Positions 1-9,369 of a DNA stretch of 64,000 bases are shown here, one piece after another. Numbering within the stretch: the first letter of the stretch is position 1; each line of letters opens with the position of its first letter. Both the position numbers and the translations under genes were made by a program. Source of the DNA: Odoribacter splanchnicus DSM 20712 (GTDB lineage Bacteria > Bacteroidota > Bacteroidia > Bacteroidales > Marinifilaceae). The notes beneath the pieces were generated by a model, which worked only from the letters and a program-made list of their open reading frames with translations, had not been told where the DNA came from and did no database searches. The stretch lies in the NCBI RefSeq assembly GCF_000190535.1, contig NC_015160.1:4328289-4392288 (forward strand), in the 5' to 3' direction.

Positions 1-921
1 CTTCCATTTCTCCCGCACGCGATCCCACGAGAGGACGCCGCGAAACGTCTGCTCCCTTTGGCGGTTCTCGAAGTCCATGTCGTTCCCGTAATCCGTGCTG
101 AGCATCGCCAGTTCCCGGTTGGAATTGATATACCAGGCGTTTAGCCCGAACTTGTCGCCTTCGCCCGTGTTATAATAAATTTCCTGCAAGACGTGCAGAT
201 CCTTATAAGCCCCGCTGCGGTTGCGTTCCGTCGGGTAATAGGAACCGATGATGTTCTTGTCCTCGTCATAGATGTTTTCCTTCTTGTCCCGGTTTCGGTA
301 TTTGTAGTCGTTGGGGGAAGAGGAATACACCACACGGGTGGAGGACTGCCAGTGTTTGTCACCGTAGGTCAGGCGGAGAAACTCGTCGAACGTGCTGAAC
401 GACCCCACTCCCTGCACGTACTGCAACCCGAACCCTTCATGGTTGGCCGGAGAAGTGGAGAGCCTGACCAGACCACCCAAGCCGCCGCCCGTTTCGTTTA
501 CCGATGACGTTCCGTGCAGCAGCGAGGCATCATCGATAAAGTAAGAAGGGATGGTGGAAAAATCCGTCATGCCCAGCATCGGGTTGTTAATGCGCATACC
601 ATTCCACGTCACTTGGGTATGCGAGGGAGAGGTACCCCGGAAAGCCACGGTGGATAACGTGGCGCGTCCGTAGTTCTTGACAAAAACGGATGAGTTGAAT
701 GTCAGCACATCGGCCATAGACAAGGCGATGTTCTCTTTCATGGCGATGGAATCGAAACGGGTTCGTTGCACGCCTATATCCTTCATAGGTCGTTTGCCCA
801 CCACCGTAACCTCCGGAAGACGTAGTACCCTTTTGGTAATGCTGACGGAATTTTTCTGCTGGGCGGCAAGCAGAAAGGGCAGGCTTACCCCCACGAACAA
901 TAGAATAAGATGTCTTTTCAT
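1..921 (-). CDS. btuB: BtuB-type TonB-dependent receptor, N-terminal part (cut by window edge)
   Basis: About 307 residues are visible; the rest lies beyond the left edge. The start at 921 is preceded by a strong purine-rich site (AGGAGG, about 5 bases upstream). The first ~20 residues form a signal peptide ending near LLAAQQ. A TonB plug domain follows at about 35-150, with a VTVVGKRPMKD-like TonB-box region and the plug signature around WNGMRINNPMLGMTDFS. Beta-barrel strands then begin. It would import a ligand across the outer membrane using TonB energy. The assignment to cobalamin comes from context: it is the last visible gene of an operon headed by a cobalamin riboswitch and sits directly after a BtuG-like lipoprotein. 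In Bacteroides, BtuB and BtuG form a stable pair. The substrate is inferred. Confidence 0.85.
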   Translation of the reverse strand, partial: MKRHLILLFVGVSLPFLLAAQQKNSVSITKRVLRLPEVTVVGKRPMKDIGVQRTRFDSIAMKENIALSMADVLTFNSSVFVKNYGRATLSTVAFRGTSPSHTQVTWNGMRINNPMLGMTDFSTIPSYFIDDASLLHGTSSVNETGGGLGGLVRLSTSPANHEGFGLQYVQGVGSFSTFDEFLRLTYGDKHWQSSTRVVYSSSPNDYKYRNRDKKENIYDEDKNIIGSYYPTERNRSGAYKDLHVLQEIYYNTGEGDKFGLNAWYINSNRELAMLSTDYGNDMDFENRQREQTFRGVLSWDRVREKWK

Positions 922-939
922 TTTTGTCCTCCTTCCTCG

Positions 940-2013
940 TTATTTCCAGCAGAAAGCTCCCGGAATGATTCCCACGTAAAATTCATCGATCAGCTTGCCT
1001 TGCGGCGAATAGCGATACACGATACCTTGTTGCTGGTAATCAATAGCGTCGGCCACATATACCTCCCCGTTGTTGGGATTGACCGTAAGGCCGTAGTATT
1101 TGGTGTCCCGAAACTCCAGAAAAGGCCGGACGGGAACACGGTCGGCTTCCACCGGCATTCGCCAAATATCGTTGTTGATCCAGTAAAGTGTATCCCGTGT
1201 ACCGTTGAGCTGGACTTCCGAAGGCCAGTCGCCCAGCTTAAACTTGAACTGTTTCTCTACGGTGAAAGTCTCGGCGTCTATACGATAGAGAGACGGTGCC
1301 TCGTAACCGTATGGGCTGCCCTCGTAACCGCCATCCGTGATGGTCCACATCTTGTTGTATTTGTCCATGACCAGCGAAGTAGGTTGTATGCCGATGGTCA
1401 GTTCGTCCACGACCTTGTCCGTCTCCGTGTCGATTTTCAGGATGCGGTTCTGGTACGACCAGCAGTTCACATAGACGTACTTGCCGTATTGTACCATTTG
1501 TTCGGTGGAACCCGATTCCATGTCCATGTCTGGACATTCGATATAGCCGGTAATCTCGTATGTCTTGGGGTTGATGATGAAGATACGGTAGTCCCATATC
1601 TGCGTCACATAGGCTTTCTCATCCGACAGAAAATGGATATACCGGGGTGAGGTGAAACCTGTGATACGGCCCACTTCCTTGAAAGTATTGATGTCGATGG
1701 CGAAAATCACATGCGAGTTGTTCACCACGATCCAGCCTATACCGTCCCGGATAACCATAGACTGGGCCACATCGCCCAACTTGAACCCGTTGGCACGGTA
1801 AAACACTTCATTCTCCACTTCGCACGTGGCGGGATCGTAGTAGGAAAGCGTGGCATTGCTGTACTGGAAATTCCCCTCGTTGGTAATGAAAAGACCAGAG
1901 GCCGATACAGAGAAATCTTCCATCTCTCCGTAATCCCATTTCATGCAACTGCCGAAAACTGGCAGGCAGAAAAGAAAAAGGCAAATCCGTTGTATTGTTC
2001 TGCTCATTGTCAT
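940..2013 (-). CDS. btuG: BtuG-like surface beta-propeller lipoprotein (YncE/DUF5074 type)
   Basis: About 357 residues. The signal peptide ends in a lipobox (PVFGSC), so the mature protein should be a lipoprotein. The rest is a repeated propeller pattern of the YncE/DUF5074 type (for example DGIGWIVVNNSHVIFAIDI, then further blades to the C-terminus). Bacteroides BtuG proteins are surface propellers that bind B12 very tightly and cap BtuB; the gene order here, btuG then btuB, fits that. An earlier in-frame ATG at 2040 lies in the loop of an intrinsic terminator, so I prefer the start at 2013 (2007 is also possible). No clear Shine-Dalgarno site is seen, which is common in this phylum. B12 binding itself is inferred from context and fold. 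Confidence 0.8.
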   Translation of the reverse strand: MTMSRTIQRICLFLFCLPVFGSCMKWDYGEMEDFSVSASGLFITNEGNFQYSNATLSYYDPATCEVENEVFYRANGFKLGDVAQSMVIRDGIGWIVVNNSHVIFAIDINTFKEVGRITGFTSPRYIHFLSDEKAYVTQIWDYRIFIINPKTYEITGYIECPDMDMESGSTEQMVQYGKYVYVNCWSYQNRILKIDTETDKVVDELTIGIQPTSLVMDKYNKMWTITDGGYEGSPYGYEAPSLYRIDAETFTVEKQFKFKLGDWPSEVQLNGTRDTLYWINNDIWRMPVEADRVPVRPFLEFRDTKYYGLTVNPNNGEVYVADAIDYQQQGIVYRYSPQGKLIDEFYVGIIPGAFCWK

Positions 2014-2019
2014 TCGGAT

Positions 2020-2052
2020 AAAAAAGAGTACCCGAATCATTACGGGTACTCT
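2020..2052 (-). terminator. Intrinsic terminator inside the B12 operon
   Basis: A perfect 10-bp inverted repeat (AGAGTACCCG at 2025-2034, CGGGTACTCT at 2043-2052) with an 8-base loop is followed on the minus strand by six T residues (2020-2025). It lies between the LRR-like gene and the btuG-like gene. It would reduce read-through into btuG and btuB, or protect the upstream mRNA 3' end. Confidence 0.75.
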
Positions 2053-2068
2053 GGTTAAGGTATAAGGT

Positions 2069-4159
2069 TTAATCCTGCTGCGTATATTGTTTGTCCTTCA
2101 TATTTTGGAAGGTTGGGTTATACCCACATTTCGTCACGCTCCAACTTTCCCCCGTAATCATTCCGTTTTCTATAAACTTGCCGAAGAAAGTGTAGTCGGT
2201 AAATTTCGTCAAACCGTCAAAAACAACCCCATGCAAGGTCTCCAACTTCTCCATGGAAAGTGTTTCCTGAGAAAGAGAAGTCGCACTTTTTATCTGTAGC
2301 GTACCATCTATAGTCTGTAATTTATCACAAGTAATGCCTGTTGCTTTATTAACGAACAACCCTTCACCTCCTACGTGAAGCAATTCCGGAATATCCAGCG
2401 ATTTACTTTGTAAAGATATTGCTAACGAACCCCCTCCCTCTTTATAATATACAGGAGAAGCTGAACAACAAACTTTGGATAGTAAGGGCAAGTTACAACT
2501 GGTAAAATTTCCAGATAAATAGAACTGTCCTCCCACTTCTTTCAAGACTGGCATTGTGATTGAAGCAAACATGGGTATTTGGATATATCCATATCCATCT
2601 ATGATTTCCAAGTCGGGAAATTTGGCATTGCTTCGCATTTGGCCTGTCACATTTAGATTTCCATATACATGTTGAATTGTCGATATGGTATAATCGATAT
2701 TGTTGGTGGTTGGCTTACAAGTGAAGTCTTTGATATTCTTGAACGTGATTTCAGGGAACTTATTATTCGTGAGACTGGTGATGACAAAATTTACATTTGA
2801 CAAATCTTCGGCTGTTTCAATTTTGGAGAGCTGCACCTTGTTTATAATTTCAATCTGGGGCGCTGTTTCTCCGAAGGTTTCAAATCGGGCGTTCGGCAAC
2901 AGCAGTGTTCCGCTCACATCTTCAAGATAATCCAGCGTGATGCTTCCAAGTGTGGTGATCTTGCTCCAGTCGGGAAGTTGTTTGAGTGCCGTGAAATTCT
3001 TTATCTTTATCTGTCCCTTTATCGTTGTCAGTTTGTCCATTCCACCGAAAGCCTGAAGCACGTCATTTCGTTGGGGAACAAAACTACCGGTAGGAGGAGC
3101 TTCCATATTGGCTTCCATAATAATACTTCCGTTTACTGTTTCGATTTCCGGAAGGTTGATGGTTTCCAACATCACGGGGACGGTATGGAAATCAAGGCCA
3201 CCGGTCTCTTTCAGCTTAAGGAAGCTCATGGAAGTCAGCTTGGCAAGATTGTTTACGGACAAGACCCCTCCGACACTTGTCAGTTCCGGTATTTCCAAAG
3301 ACGCAATCGAACCGGCTGCTGTGTTCTCTTCATTGAGTCCTTGAAGATTCAGATCCTGACCTACAGTAGTCAGAACCGGAAACTCAAAACTCTGTAACGA
3401 CGACGCATTGAACATCACGCTTCCTTCAATAGTTGCCAGTTTCTCGAATAGGACATACGTCACTTGGTCGTTATATACCGATATGTCTCCGGAGAGCGTT
3501 TCCAATGCTTTCATGGAAATCATGTGAAGTTCCGTAGCTTTCGAGGCGACATCGGTCGAACCTACCTGTAAACCTCCGGCAGAAACGATATTATCCAACC
3601 CTGTCAAGTCTGCACCGTTGTAACTGTTACGAATGACAATGTTGCCAGTAACCTCTTTCAAAGATGCCAATGCAGATATGTCAGTGATTTTTTCTGCCTC
3701 TTCCGCATCAGAGCCGATAATCAGGTTCCCTTTGACAACGGTTGTTTTGGTTGCGGCAAAAGAAGCTACCTCCTCGGTGGTCTTCAACTCCACATCTCCG
3801 TCAGATTCTATCTCGCTTTTCACGACCTTATAGGTATATTCGCGGGCATCTCCGTTATAGGATGTCACCCGGAAGGTTCGTTCGTTATCCCAGTCCGTTA
3901 CCGTTTCAAGAGCAGGTATGATTGTTGCAGAAGTTGTGTACTTGAATTCCACTTCGGCGTTGTTCAGCGATACCGTATAGGGAACGGTTATTGTTACTGT
4001 ATTGTCCGTAATGTCGGCCGTGTACGATTTCCCGTCCACGGTCATCACGACCGATGTGATGAAATTTTCATCTGCATCTTCAGGTATAATTTCATCGTTT
4101 TTGTCACACGCTCCCAAAAAGAACAAGGATAGGAGCATGGGAAGAAAATAAATTTTCAT
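2069..4159 (-). CDS. Surface lipoprotein with receptor-L/LRR-like repeats, B12 operon
   Basis: 696 residues. A lipobox (FFLGAC) ends the signal peptide near residue 18. Residues about 30-120 form a beta-rich domain resembling the N-terminal Ig-like modules of Bacteroidetes surface proteins. From about 125 onward there are repeated segments of the form hydrophobic-x-x-L-x-x-I-x-G-x-hydrophobic (for example LKEVTGNIVIRNS, LETLSGDISVYND, LTTIKGQIKIKN), which look like a right-handed solenoid of the receptor-L/BspA class. It is transcribed in the riboswitch-led operon, 14 bases upstream in coordinates of the PKD gene. Its role is unknown; docking on the cell surface beside the B12 receptor is a reasonable guess. 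An intrinsic terminator follows its stop. Confidence 0.75.
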   Translation of the reverse strand: MKIYFLPMLLSLFFLGACDKNDEIIPEDADENFITSVVMTVDGKSYTADITDNTVTITVPYTVSLNNAEVEFKYTTSATIIPALETVTDWDNERTFRVTSYNGDAREYTYKVVKSEIESDGDVELKTTEEVASFAATKTTVVKGNLIIGSDAEEAEKITDISALASLKEVTGNIVIRNSYNGADLTGLDNIVSAGGLQVGSTDVASKATELHMISMKALETLSGDISVYNDQVTYVLFEKLATIEGSVMFNASSLQSFEFPVLTTVGQDLNLQGLNEENTAAGSIASLEIPELTSVGGVLSVNNLAKLTSMSFLKLKETGGLDFHTVPVMLETINLPEIETVNGSIIMEANMEAPPTGSFVPQRNDVLQAFGGMDKLTTIKGQIKIKNFTALKQLPDWSKITTLGSITLDYLEDVSGTLLLPNARFETFGETAPQIEIINKVQLSKIETAEDLSNVNFVITSLTNNKFPEITFKNIKDFTCKPTTNNIDYTISTIQHVYGNLNVTGQMRSNAKFPDLEIIDGYGYIQIPMFASITMPVLKEVGGQFYLSGNFTSCNLPLLSKVCCSASPVYYKEGGGSLAISLQSKSLDIPELLHVGGEGLFVNKATGITCDKLQTIDGTLQIKSATSLSQETLSMEKLETLHGVVFDGLTKFTDYTFFGKFIENGMITGESWSVTKCGYNPTFQNMKDKQYTQQD

Positions 4160-4173
4160 ACTTGTAATTTTTA

Positions 4174-5955
4174 TTATTTGGTTAGATCCTCAAAAGAAAA
4201 TACCTCCGTAGAAACTTCGCCCAGCCAGCCGCTTTTGGCCAGAACACCGCATTGTATTTTGATAAAGTCAATATATTGCAGATTGGCTTCCGTTCCATCG
4301 GCATGGATGGCATTGGAAATTTTGAAACCGTTCCTTTGTCCGCTTCCATCCACCGTACTGCCGCCTTCTATCTGGTCGTTTCCGAAATTATCCACGTACC
4401 CCCAGTCATAACTCTGATTATCCCAATAACCGGTTTGAGAATCTTGGGTGTTGCGGGCGGCCAGACAAGTGCCTGTCAGGGTATAACTGTTTTCCGAAAT
4501 CCAAGCCGGATAATAATAGTCTTGTGTATGATAAGCGGACAGATAGTCTACCCAGCCGTTTCTACCGTCGGAACTGATCCATTGGACATCCATTTTTTTG
4601 CCTTCCGGACGGTAATAGGTCACTTCAAAATTCTGTATTGTTTCTTCCTTGCCTGCTTCAGATCCTTTCAGTTCGTACCACTCGTCATCCGGCAATCCGT
4701 TTCCGTTTATATCTTGCATGACCCATACGATACCCGGTTCGGAACTGCCGTCAAAGGCGTTCCCCTGAACACAGAAATCATATTGGTTACCCGAATTGGG
4801 AATACTGTGGTCGAAGCCGACGATGATATAACCCCCGAAAGAACCTAAAGAGACGTGCAGTTTGTCTTTCAAACGCTGTGTTGCCCATGCGACAGCCGCT
4901 TCAGGGGATGTTTCGTTGCCGGTCATACCGCCTATCGTGCTCGTCTCGTTGATAAATTGGCCGGGAGCTGGGGTATATTCATAGACTTTATTCCAGAGCT
5001 TGGAACTTCCCGAAGCCCGGAAGCCGTCTTGTTCCTTTTTGTCCACACAAACGACTTTTACGGTGGCAGTGACAGCCGTTTTCCCTTTGTCGATATTCCT
5101 GCTTATTTTTTCCGTCGGTGTGTCTTCCGACACAGTACAGGAGACGGTGTATTCTCCGGGTGCGGACGGCGTGAACTTGAACATGCGTTCCACTTCTCCT
5201 TCCATGACCTGACCGTCCACACTCCACTCAAAACGGGGATTGTCGAAATACTCCAACAACGGACGCAGGAAAACAGGACGGTCGGCAAAAGTGTACCTGT
5301 CCGTGGATGTTTGCAGGTAAGACGGGGTCGGGAATTTGACAACGTAGGGCATCGTTTCCACGACCTCTACGCTTACGTCTTTCGTTGTTGTCCCATCTAT
5401 ATTGGAAGCGTTGATTGTCACCGTATAAACACCGAGTTCTTTTTCATTGAAAGTATAAGTATTCTCGGTGGAAACGATTTTTCCTTCCCGTACCCATTCG
5501 ATTTTGAACCCTTCGACATCCGAATGCTGAATATCGGGAGTAAATGTGTAATCGGTATTCCGGACGACTTTTAGCCCCTGCGAAGGTAGTGCCAGTGAGA
5601 TGACCGGAGGGGTGAGTTCTTTCACTTCTACTTTCAGTTCCTCTTCGGCATAGCCTTCCGCATTGTCTACTCTTAGTTTGACATAAAAATCCCCGCATTC
5701 ATTCCATGTACGTTGAAGAGACGGACCCGAAGAAACCAGCGTACCGTCTATCGTCCAAGCAAAAAGAGCATCTTCAACATTCTGGTATGTCGGGGCGATA
5801 GTCAATTCGTGATCGACCTTGACCGTGTAAATACCGGTCTCGCTGTCAAGTTCTATTATAGGTTGTCCTCCTACTTCTTCGGTAATGACTTCATCCTTGT
5901 TGCAGGAGGTGAACAGCATACAGGCAGAAATAATAAAATAGTGAAAACGATGCAT
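4174..5955 (-). CDS. PKD/Ig-like cell surface lipoprotein, B12 operon
   Basis: 593 residues with a lipobox (MLFTSC) near residue 18. Residues about 30-310 contain three or four PKD/Ig-like repeats, recognisable by patterns such as YTFTPDIQHSDVEGFKIEW and GVYTVTINASN. The C-terminal half (about 320-593) is a distinct globular domain with a calcium-loop-like stretch (DINGNGLPDDEWYEL) and many aromatic residues. Proteins of this layout occur in cobalamin-riboswitch operons of Bacteroidales, so a part in capturing B12 or a B12-protein complex is plausible, but no function can be read from the sequence. The next gene starts 14 bases after its stop. Domain boundaries are estimates. Confidence 0.75.
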   Translation of the reverse strand: MHRFHYFIISACMLFTSCNKDEVITEEVGGQPIIELDSETGIYTVKVDHELTIAPTYQNVEDALFAWTIDGTLVSSGPSLQRTWNECGDFYVKLRVDNAEGYAEEELKVEVKELTPPVISLALPSQGLKVVRNTDYTFTPDIQHSDVEGFKIEWVREGKIVSTENTYTFNEKELGVYTVTINASNIDGTTTKDVSVEVVETMPYVVKFPTPSYLQTSTDRYTFADRPVFLRPLLEYFDNPRFEWSVDGQVMEGEVERMFKFTPSAPGEYTVSCTVSEDTPTEKISRNIDKGKTAVTATVKVVCVDKKEQDGFRASGSSKLWNKVYEYTPAPGQFINETSTIGGMTGNETSPEAAVAWATQRLKDKLHVSLGSFGGYIIVGFDHSIPNSGNQYDFCVQGNAFDGSSEPGIVWVMQDINGNGLPDDEWYELKGSEAGKEETIQNFEVTYYRPEGKKMDVQWISSDGRNGWVDYLSAYHTQDYYYPAWISENSYTLTGTCLAARNTQDSQTGYWDNQSYDWGYVDNFGNDQIEGGSTVDGSGQRNGFKISNAIHADGTEANLQYIDFIKIQCGVLAKSGWLGEVSTEVFSFEDLTK

Positions 5956-5982
5956 GATGTGTGGATTTTAGAAAAATAACAG

Positions 5983-6008
5983 GGATACCCCCGACAGAAG
6001 GGATATCC
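5983..6008 (-). other. Imperfect intercistronic hairpin
   Basis: GGATACCCC (5983-5991) and GGGATATCC (6000-6008) can form a 9-bp stem with one mismatch and an 8-base loop, between the DUF4465 gene and the PKD gene. On the minus strand a T-rich stretch follows a few bases later. It may be a weak terminator or an mRNA-stabilising hairpin that sets unequal expression in the operon. Confidence 0.45.
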
Positions 6009-6019
6009 TTGTATTCTTT

Positions 6020-6937
6020 TTATTGTATGGTGATATCATCAATACAGATATAAGCCGGAGTATTCAAACCGTATGCTCCCGAATCCGAACCCTCGAAGTT
6101 GAATTTCACACTTTGCACCCCTTCGGCATTGATTTCCCAATAATCCCATGTCGTGATAGGATCAACCTGTTGTTGGCCGTTACGATAATCGGCTAAAAGA
6201 CGTTTGTAAGTGCGGATCAGACCGCCATTCGCATCATAACATTCCAGATTCACTTGGAAATACCCTTTCATCTCTTTCAGAGGAGTCGCTACCCCCGTAG
6301 AACCGAACTGATTACCATAAGTAATGACACCATAAGTGTATGAGGTGTTGCAGATCCACAGGCCGACCAATTTCCGGGGAACATTGAAATAAAATTCTGG
6401 TTTAGCCATCCATGCCTGATTGTAAGCATCCACATATCCGTAAACGACACCGAAATTGGAACCGCTGTGCCCGGCTTCCTTATTCTGTCCTTCCGCTTCC
6501 ACCGCAGTGTTATAGACAGAACATTGGTTTAGATAAGAATACCACCAGTCTCCGGTATTTCCCGACTGATTGGAGCGGATGTTCCAGTTGGAAAGTGCGA
6601 TGCCGCCGCTGGAATACTCTGTGCTTCCACCTACAGTATTAAACATTGAAAGGAAGAGATATTCTTCCGGAGTATTGTCGTAAATGGTGGTTACTTGAGG
6701 ATACCCTTGGTACGAATAAAGATTTTCTCCGGCCGAGGTAGGTCCTGCTAACATGCCGGGATCGAAATCATCGAAAGTGATAGTTAAAGTACCGTCCGGA
6801 TTTGTCACAGCACGGGTTTGCGAAGTTCCGGAATCAACCGGGTCCATCAAAAAGTCATCGTCCGAGCTACAGCCAGAGAACAAGGCGGTTGCGGTAAATA
6901 GACAGGCACCTGCCAGAAAGCGTAATTTTCTTTTCAT
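6020..6937 (-). CDS. DUF4465 family lipoprotein, first gene of B12 operon
   Basis: 305 residues. A lipobox (LFSGCSSDDD) lies near residue 22, followed by an acidic linker typical of exported surface lipoproteins. The body matches the DUF4465 pattern: ITFDDFD near the start, SSGGIALSNWN, SGSNFGVVYGY, a segment of the type KLVGLWICNTSYTYG, and the C-terminal YICIDDITIQ typical of carbohydrate-binding-like beta-sandwiches. DUF4465 genes are frequent in Bacteroidales cobalamin uptake loci; here it is the first gene after the riboswitch. A B12-binding accessory role similar to BtuH is possible but not shown. Confidence 0.8.
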   Translation of the reverse strand: MKRKLRFLAGACLFTATALFSGCSSDDDFLMDPVDSGTSQTRAVTNPDGTLTITFDDFDPGMLAGPTSAGENLYSYQGYPQVTTIYDNTPEEYLFLSMFNTVGGSTEYSSGGIALSNWNIRSNQSGNTGDWWYSYLNQCSVYNTAVEAEGQNKEAGHSGSNFGVVYGYVDAYNQAWMAKPEFYFNVPRKLVGLWICNTSYTYGVITYGNQFGSTGVATPLKEMKGYFQVNLECYDANGGLIRTYKRLLADYRNGQQQVDPITTWDYWEINAEGVQSVKFNFEGSDSGAYGLNTPAYICIDDITIQ

Positions 6938-6983
6938 AGGTCACTCATTTTAATGTAAAACATATTATTAACAAACACAAAAA

Positions 6984-7017
6984 ATTCCCGTTCGTGCGGA
7001 CTTACACGAACGGGAAT
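6984..7017 (-). terminator. Riboswitch expression-platform terminator
   Basis: A perfect 13-bp inverted repeat (6984-6996 with 7005-7017, loop of 8) is followed on the minus strand by TTTTTTG. It lies between the cobalamin aptamer and the first gene, so ligand binding probably favours this terminator and shuts the operon when B12 is plentiful. Confidence 0.8.
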
Positions 7018-7104
7018 ATGTCTGTCTTCAAATATTGAATGGCCGATGAGCTATTCCTTATTTGATTACGACCCGTATATCCCGCAGGTGTAAATCTCAT
7101 TCCG

Positions 7105-7275
7105 GTCATGGCAGGTCTTCTGACTCGTCCCGGTCATCGTGCCTTCCCGGTATTACACCAGTGGCAAAAGTTCGATGTCCGTTTTTGTGGACTCACAGCA
7201 GCGGGTACTGTCCCGGATTTTCACCGGGTTCCCTTTTCATTCGGAAGGCGTAAACCTCCCGAAACCATTTCCCGA
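7105..7275 (-). promoter_or_regulatory. Cobalamin (B12) riboswitch
   Basis: Read on the minus strand, the leader has the canonical conserved blocks in order: AAGGGAACCCGGTGAAAATC, CGGGACAGTACCCGCTGCTG, TGCCACTG, CCGGGAAGGC, and the B12-box GAGTCAGAAGACCTGCC near the 3' end. The spacing matches the full-length cobalamin aptamer. It starts just after a predicted transcription start and is followed about 90 bases later by an intrinsic terminator, so it controls the DUF4465-PKD-LRR-btuG-btuB operon at transcription. Confidence 0.97.
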
Positions 7276-7278
7276 CTG

Positions 7279-7310
7279 CAAAATTATCTATATTACATAT
7301 CAATTCCAAA
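7279..7310 (-). promoter_or_regulatory. Promoter of the B12 operon
   Basis: On the minus strand TTTG (7307-7310) is separated by 20 bases from TAATTTTG (7279-7286), matching the Bacteroidetes vegetative consensus TTTG-N19-21-TAnnTTTG. Transcription would begin near 7272, right at the riboswitch. Confidence 0.75.
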
Positions 7311-7670
7311 TAATTCATAATATTTATAATAAAACACACAAAGCATGACAACCGTACTGTTTTAATTAGAGCATTCAAGTTTACGACAAACGAAGACGGT
7401 AATTATCATACACAATATCCATAAACCAACAAAACAGCTTGCCATTTTCCATAACAATGCGTTCTGGAATAGATAACTGTTAGCTGCAATTATGCAAGCA
7501 AAAAAAGCAGACAGAATAATGACTATTAATATCATGCACCAGAAATTAATCCTATAAATTTATGGAAAACAAGTAAGGGAATGGAAGTTCCGTTGCCGCA
7601 TGGATGCAGGTGAAGGACCTTCTCTTTTAACGTTGGATACGCCAATGCACGCCAACGGAAGACTCTGATA
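7311..7670. other. Noncoding stretch, nothing recognised
   Basis: This 360-base stretch between the B12 operon promoter and the broken integrase has no convincing gene, RNA or clear repeat. It is AT-rich and probably belongs to the mobile-element scar. Confidence 0.5.
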
Positions 7671-8940
7671 TTATCTGTTTGGAAAGGATATAGGATGTGC
7701 GTTACTTTGTCGCATATTCAGAATCTTAAAAAGAATTTTAGTATGGAACTGACAATTATTGAAACAAGCGCGTATTAGGAGTTGAGAAAGCTGGTCAGCA
7801 CGCTGGTCGTACAGATGGGCGACTTCCAGAAAAAGATTGCCCCGCCTGCGCCGGACAAGTGAATGGATGCGCAGGACGTATGTGATGGACTTATGCCCAA
7901 ACACTTTCTGAAGAGTTTCCAGCAGCATCCCCTTGAGTATGGCCAGAACGGCAAATGCGTGGCGTCCGATGTGCGGGGTGACCTCGCCCCGGAGTTGCAT
8001 TTCCTGCCTATGATTCCAAGACTGAGCCGCATGGCATTGTATTCACCTACCGGAAAGACACATTCGGGGAGTCTTTCTTTTCATCCGTACCCCTATATTT
8101 TTCAATCAGTTCGATAGCAATGGGCAATAATTTTACGACATACGCCACTCCCGTTTTTATACGGTTGCCCATCAGCCATGTACCACCGTCGGAGTCGGTA
8201 TGGATATTATCGTATGTTATGGCTTTCAAGTCCACATAGGAAAGACCGGTGAAGCACATGAACAGGAACATGTCGCGCATGGCACGCTGGCGTTTGTATC
8301 TCGGTTCTATATGGATTATCCTTTGCAGTTCCTCTTCGGAAAGGAAAGAACGCCTCTTGTATTCGGGCATACACTCGAATGATGCGAACGGATGAACCCG
8401 TATCCAGCCTTTTTCCTGCGCGATATACATCAGCCACTTCAAGGTATTGACACGCCCGAAGACAGTGGAGTTTGCCAAAGCGCATGTACCGAGCATCCAG
8501 TTGTAGTAATCCTCGATGAATGATTTCTCAAGTTCTTCGATGACAATATCCTCTGCATTCTTCTTGCTTTTCATGAAAAGCAGGAGACTCTTGTAATCGG
8601 CAACCAGACCGCAGTAGGTGCTTTCGGCTTTCTCTATGCCGATTTTCTTTTTATACGGTTCCAGCTGTTCCCTGAAAAGGTTCATAAGGGTGTGGCATTC
8701 CTCTGAGAAGCCGACATAGCGGTTATAGACTTTCTTGGCTGTAACAAAACTGTCGTGGTCGCAGATGTACTGGTAGTGCCTGGTGATTTGCGCCTTGATA
8801 TTGTCAAGCTCCTGATTGAGTGTACGGGCCTCCTCGGACTTGCCTTTGGCCCGGTTGGTTTTGACGTCCCACAAAGCGAGGGACACTTCTTTCTTACAAC
8901 TGAAACCGGCTTGGGTTCCATTGATGGTGATACGGCCCAT
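7671..8940 (-). pseudogene. Broken tyrosine recombinase (Bacteroidetes integrase)
   Basis: Two frames together give one integrase. Residues coded by 8940-8047 contain an arm-binding region (MGRITINGTQAGFSCKKE), a SAM-like core-binding domain and the start of the catalytic domain (FTGLSYVDLKAI). The catalytic C-terminus continues in another frame at about 8000-7671, with TPHIGRHAFAV (the H-x-x-R box) and LQKVFGHKSIT (the G-H box). At least one frameshift lies between about 8000 and 8050. The normal N-terminal ~40 residues are also missing an ATG: in-frame coding continues upstream (KQSVKNGKTPIMGR) without a clear start. No good tyrosine motif remains. It is a dead remnant of an integrative element. 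Confidence 0.85.
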
Positions 8941-9369
8941 AATCGGTGTCTTTCCGTTTTTTACAGACTGTTTATTCTCAAAACACTTAGCTATACATGG
9001 TCTGCGATAAGCTAAGAGAGATTCCCCTTACACAAAAGCATGGCATCTCCTTGTCGTATCTCGCCTTTATACTTTTATGTATAGTAGTCTACCGGATCGA
9101 ATGAACAAGACCTATCCCATACATAAACCAATTTAGACTGCTATGTTATTTTTGAGGAAGAAGATGGAATGAGACCAGATACCCTCTTTAAGGCTGACTG
9201 TAAGTCGATTAAATGTAGAAAAAGATTGCTTTTGTCACAAGTAAAGTGTATATTTGCATTGAAAGAATCGTTCTTTGACAGAGGCAAAAGAAAACAGAAT
9301 ATTGTAATTCGCTCGTTTCTAAATCGTTACCTGATATTAATTAAACAGAAATAACTGTTTAATTTTCAA
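8941..9369. other. Intergenic stretch of the integrase scar
   Basis: No gene is supported here. A promoter-like pair on the plus strand (ATTG at 9225-9228, 20-base gap, TATATTTG at 9249-9256) points to no intact gene. A perfect 10-bp inverted repeat at 9339-9348 and 9355-9364 (loop AAATAA) sits just past the truncated integrase end. Confidence 0.45.

Noticed and set aside
910..1650. A 246-codon plus-strand frame antisense to btuG
   Set aside because: The opposite frame has a lipobox, propeller pattern and operon context.
9169..9354. A 61-codon plus-strand frame behind promoter-like sequence
   Set aside because: Basic, low-complexity product with no known pattern; probably chance in AT-rich DNA.
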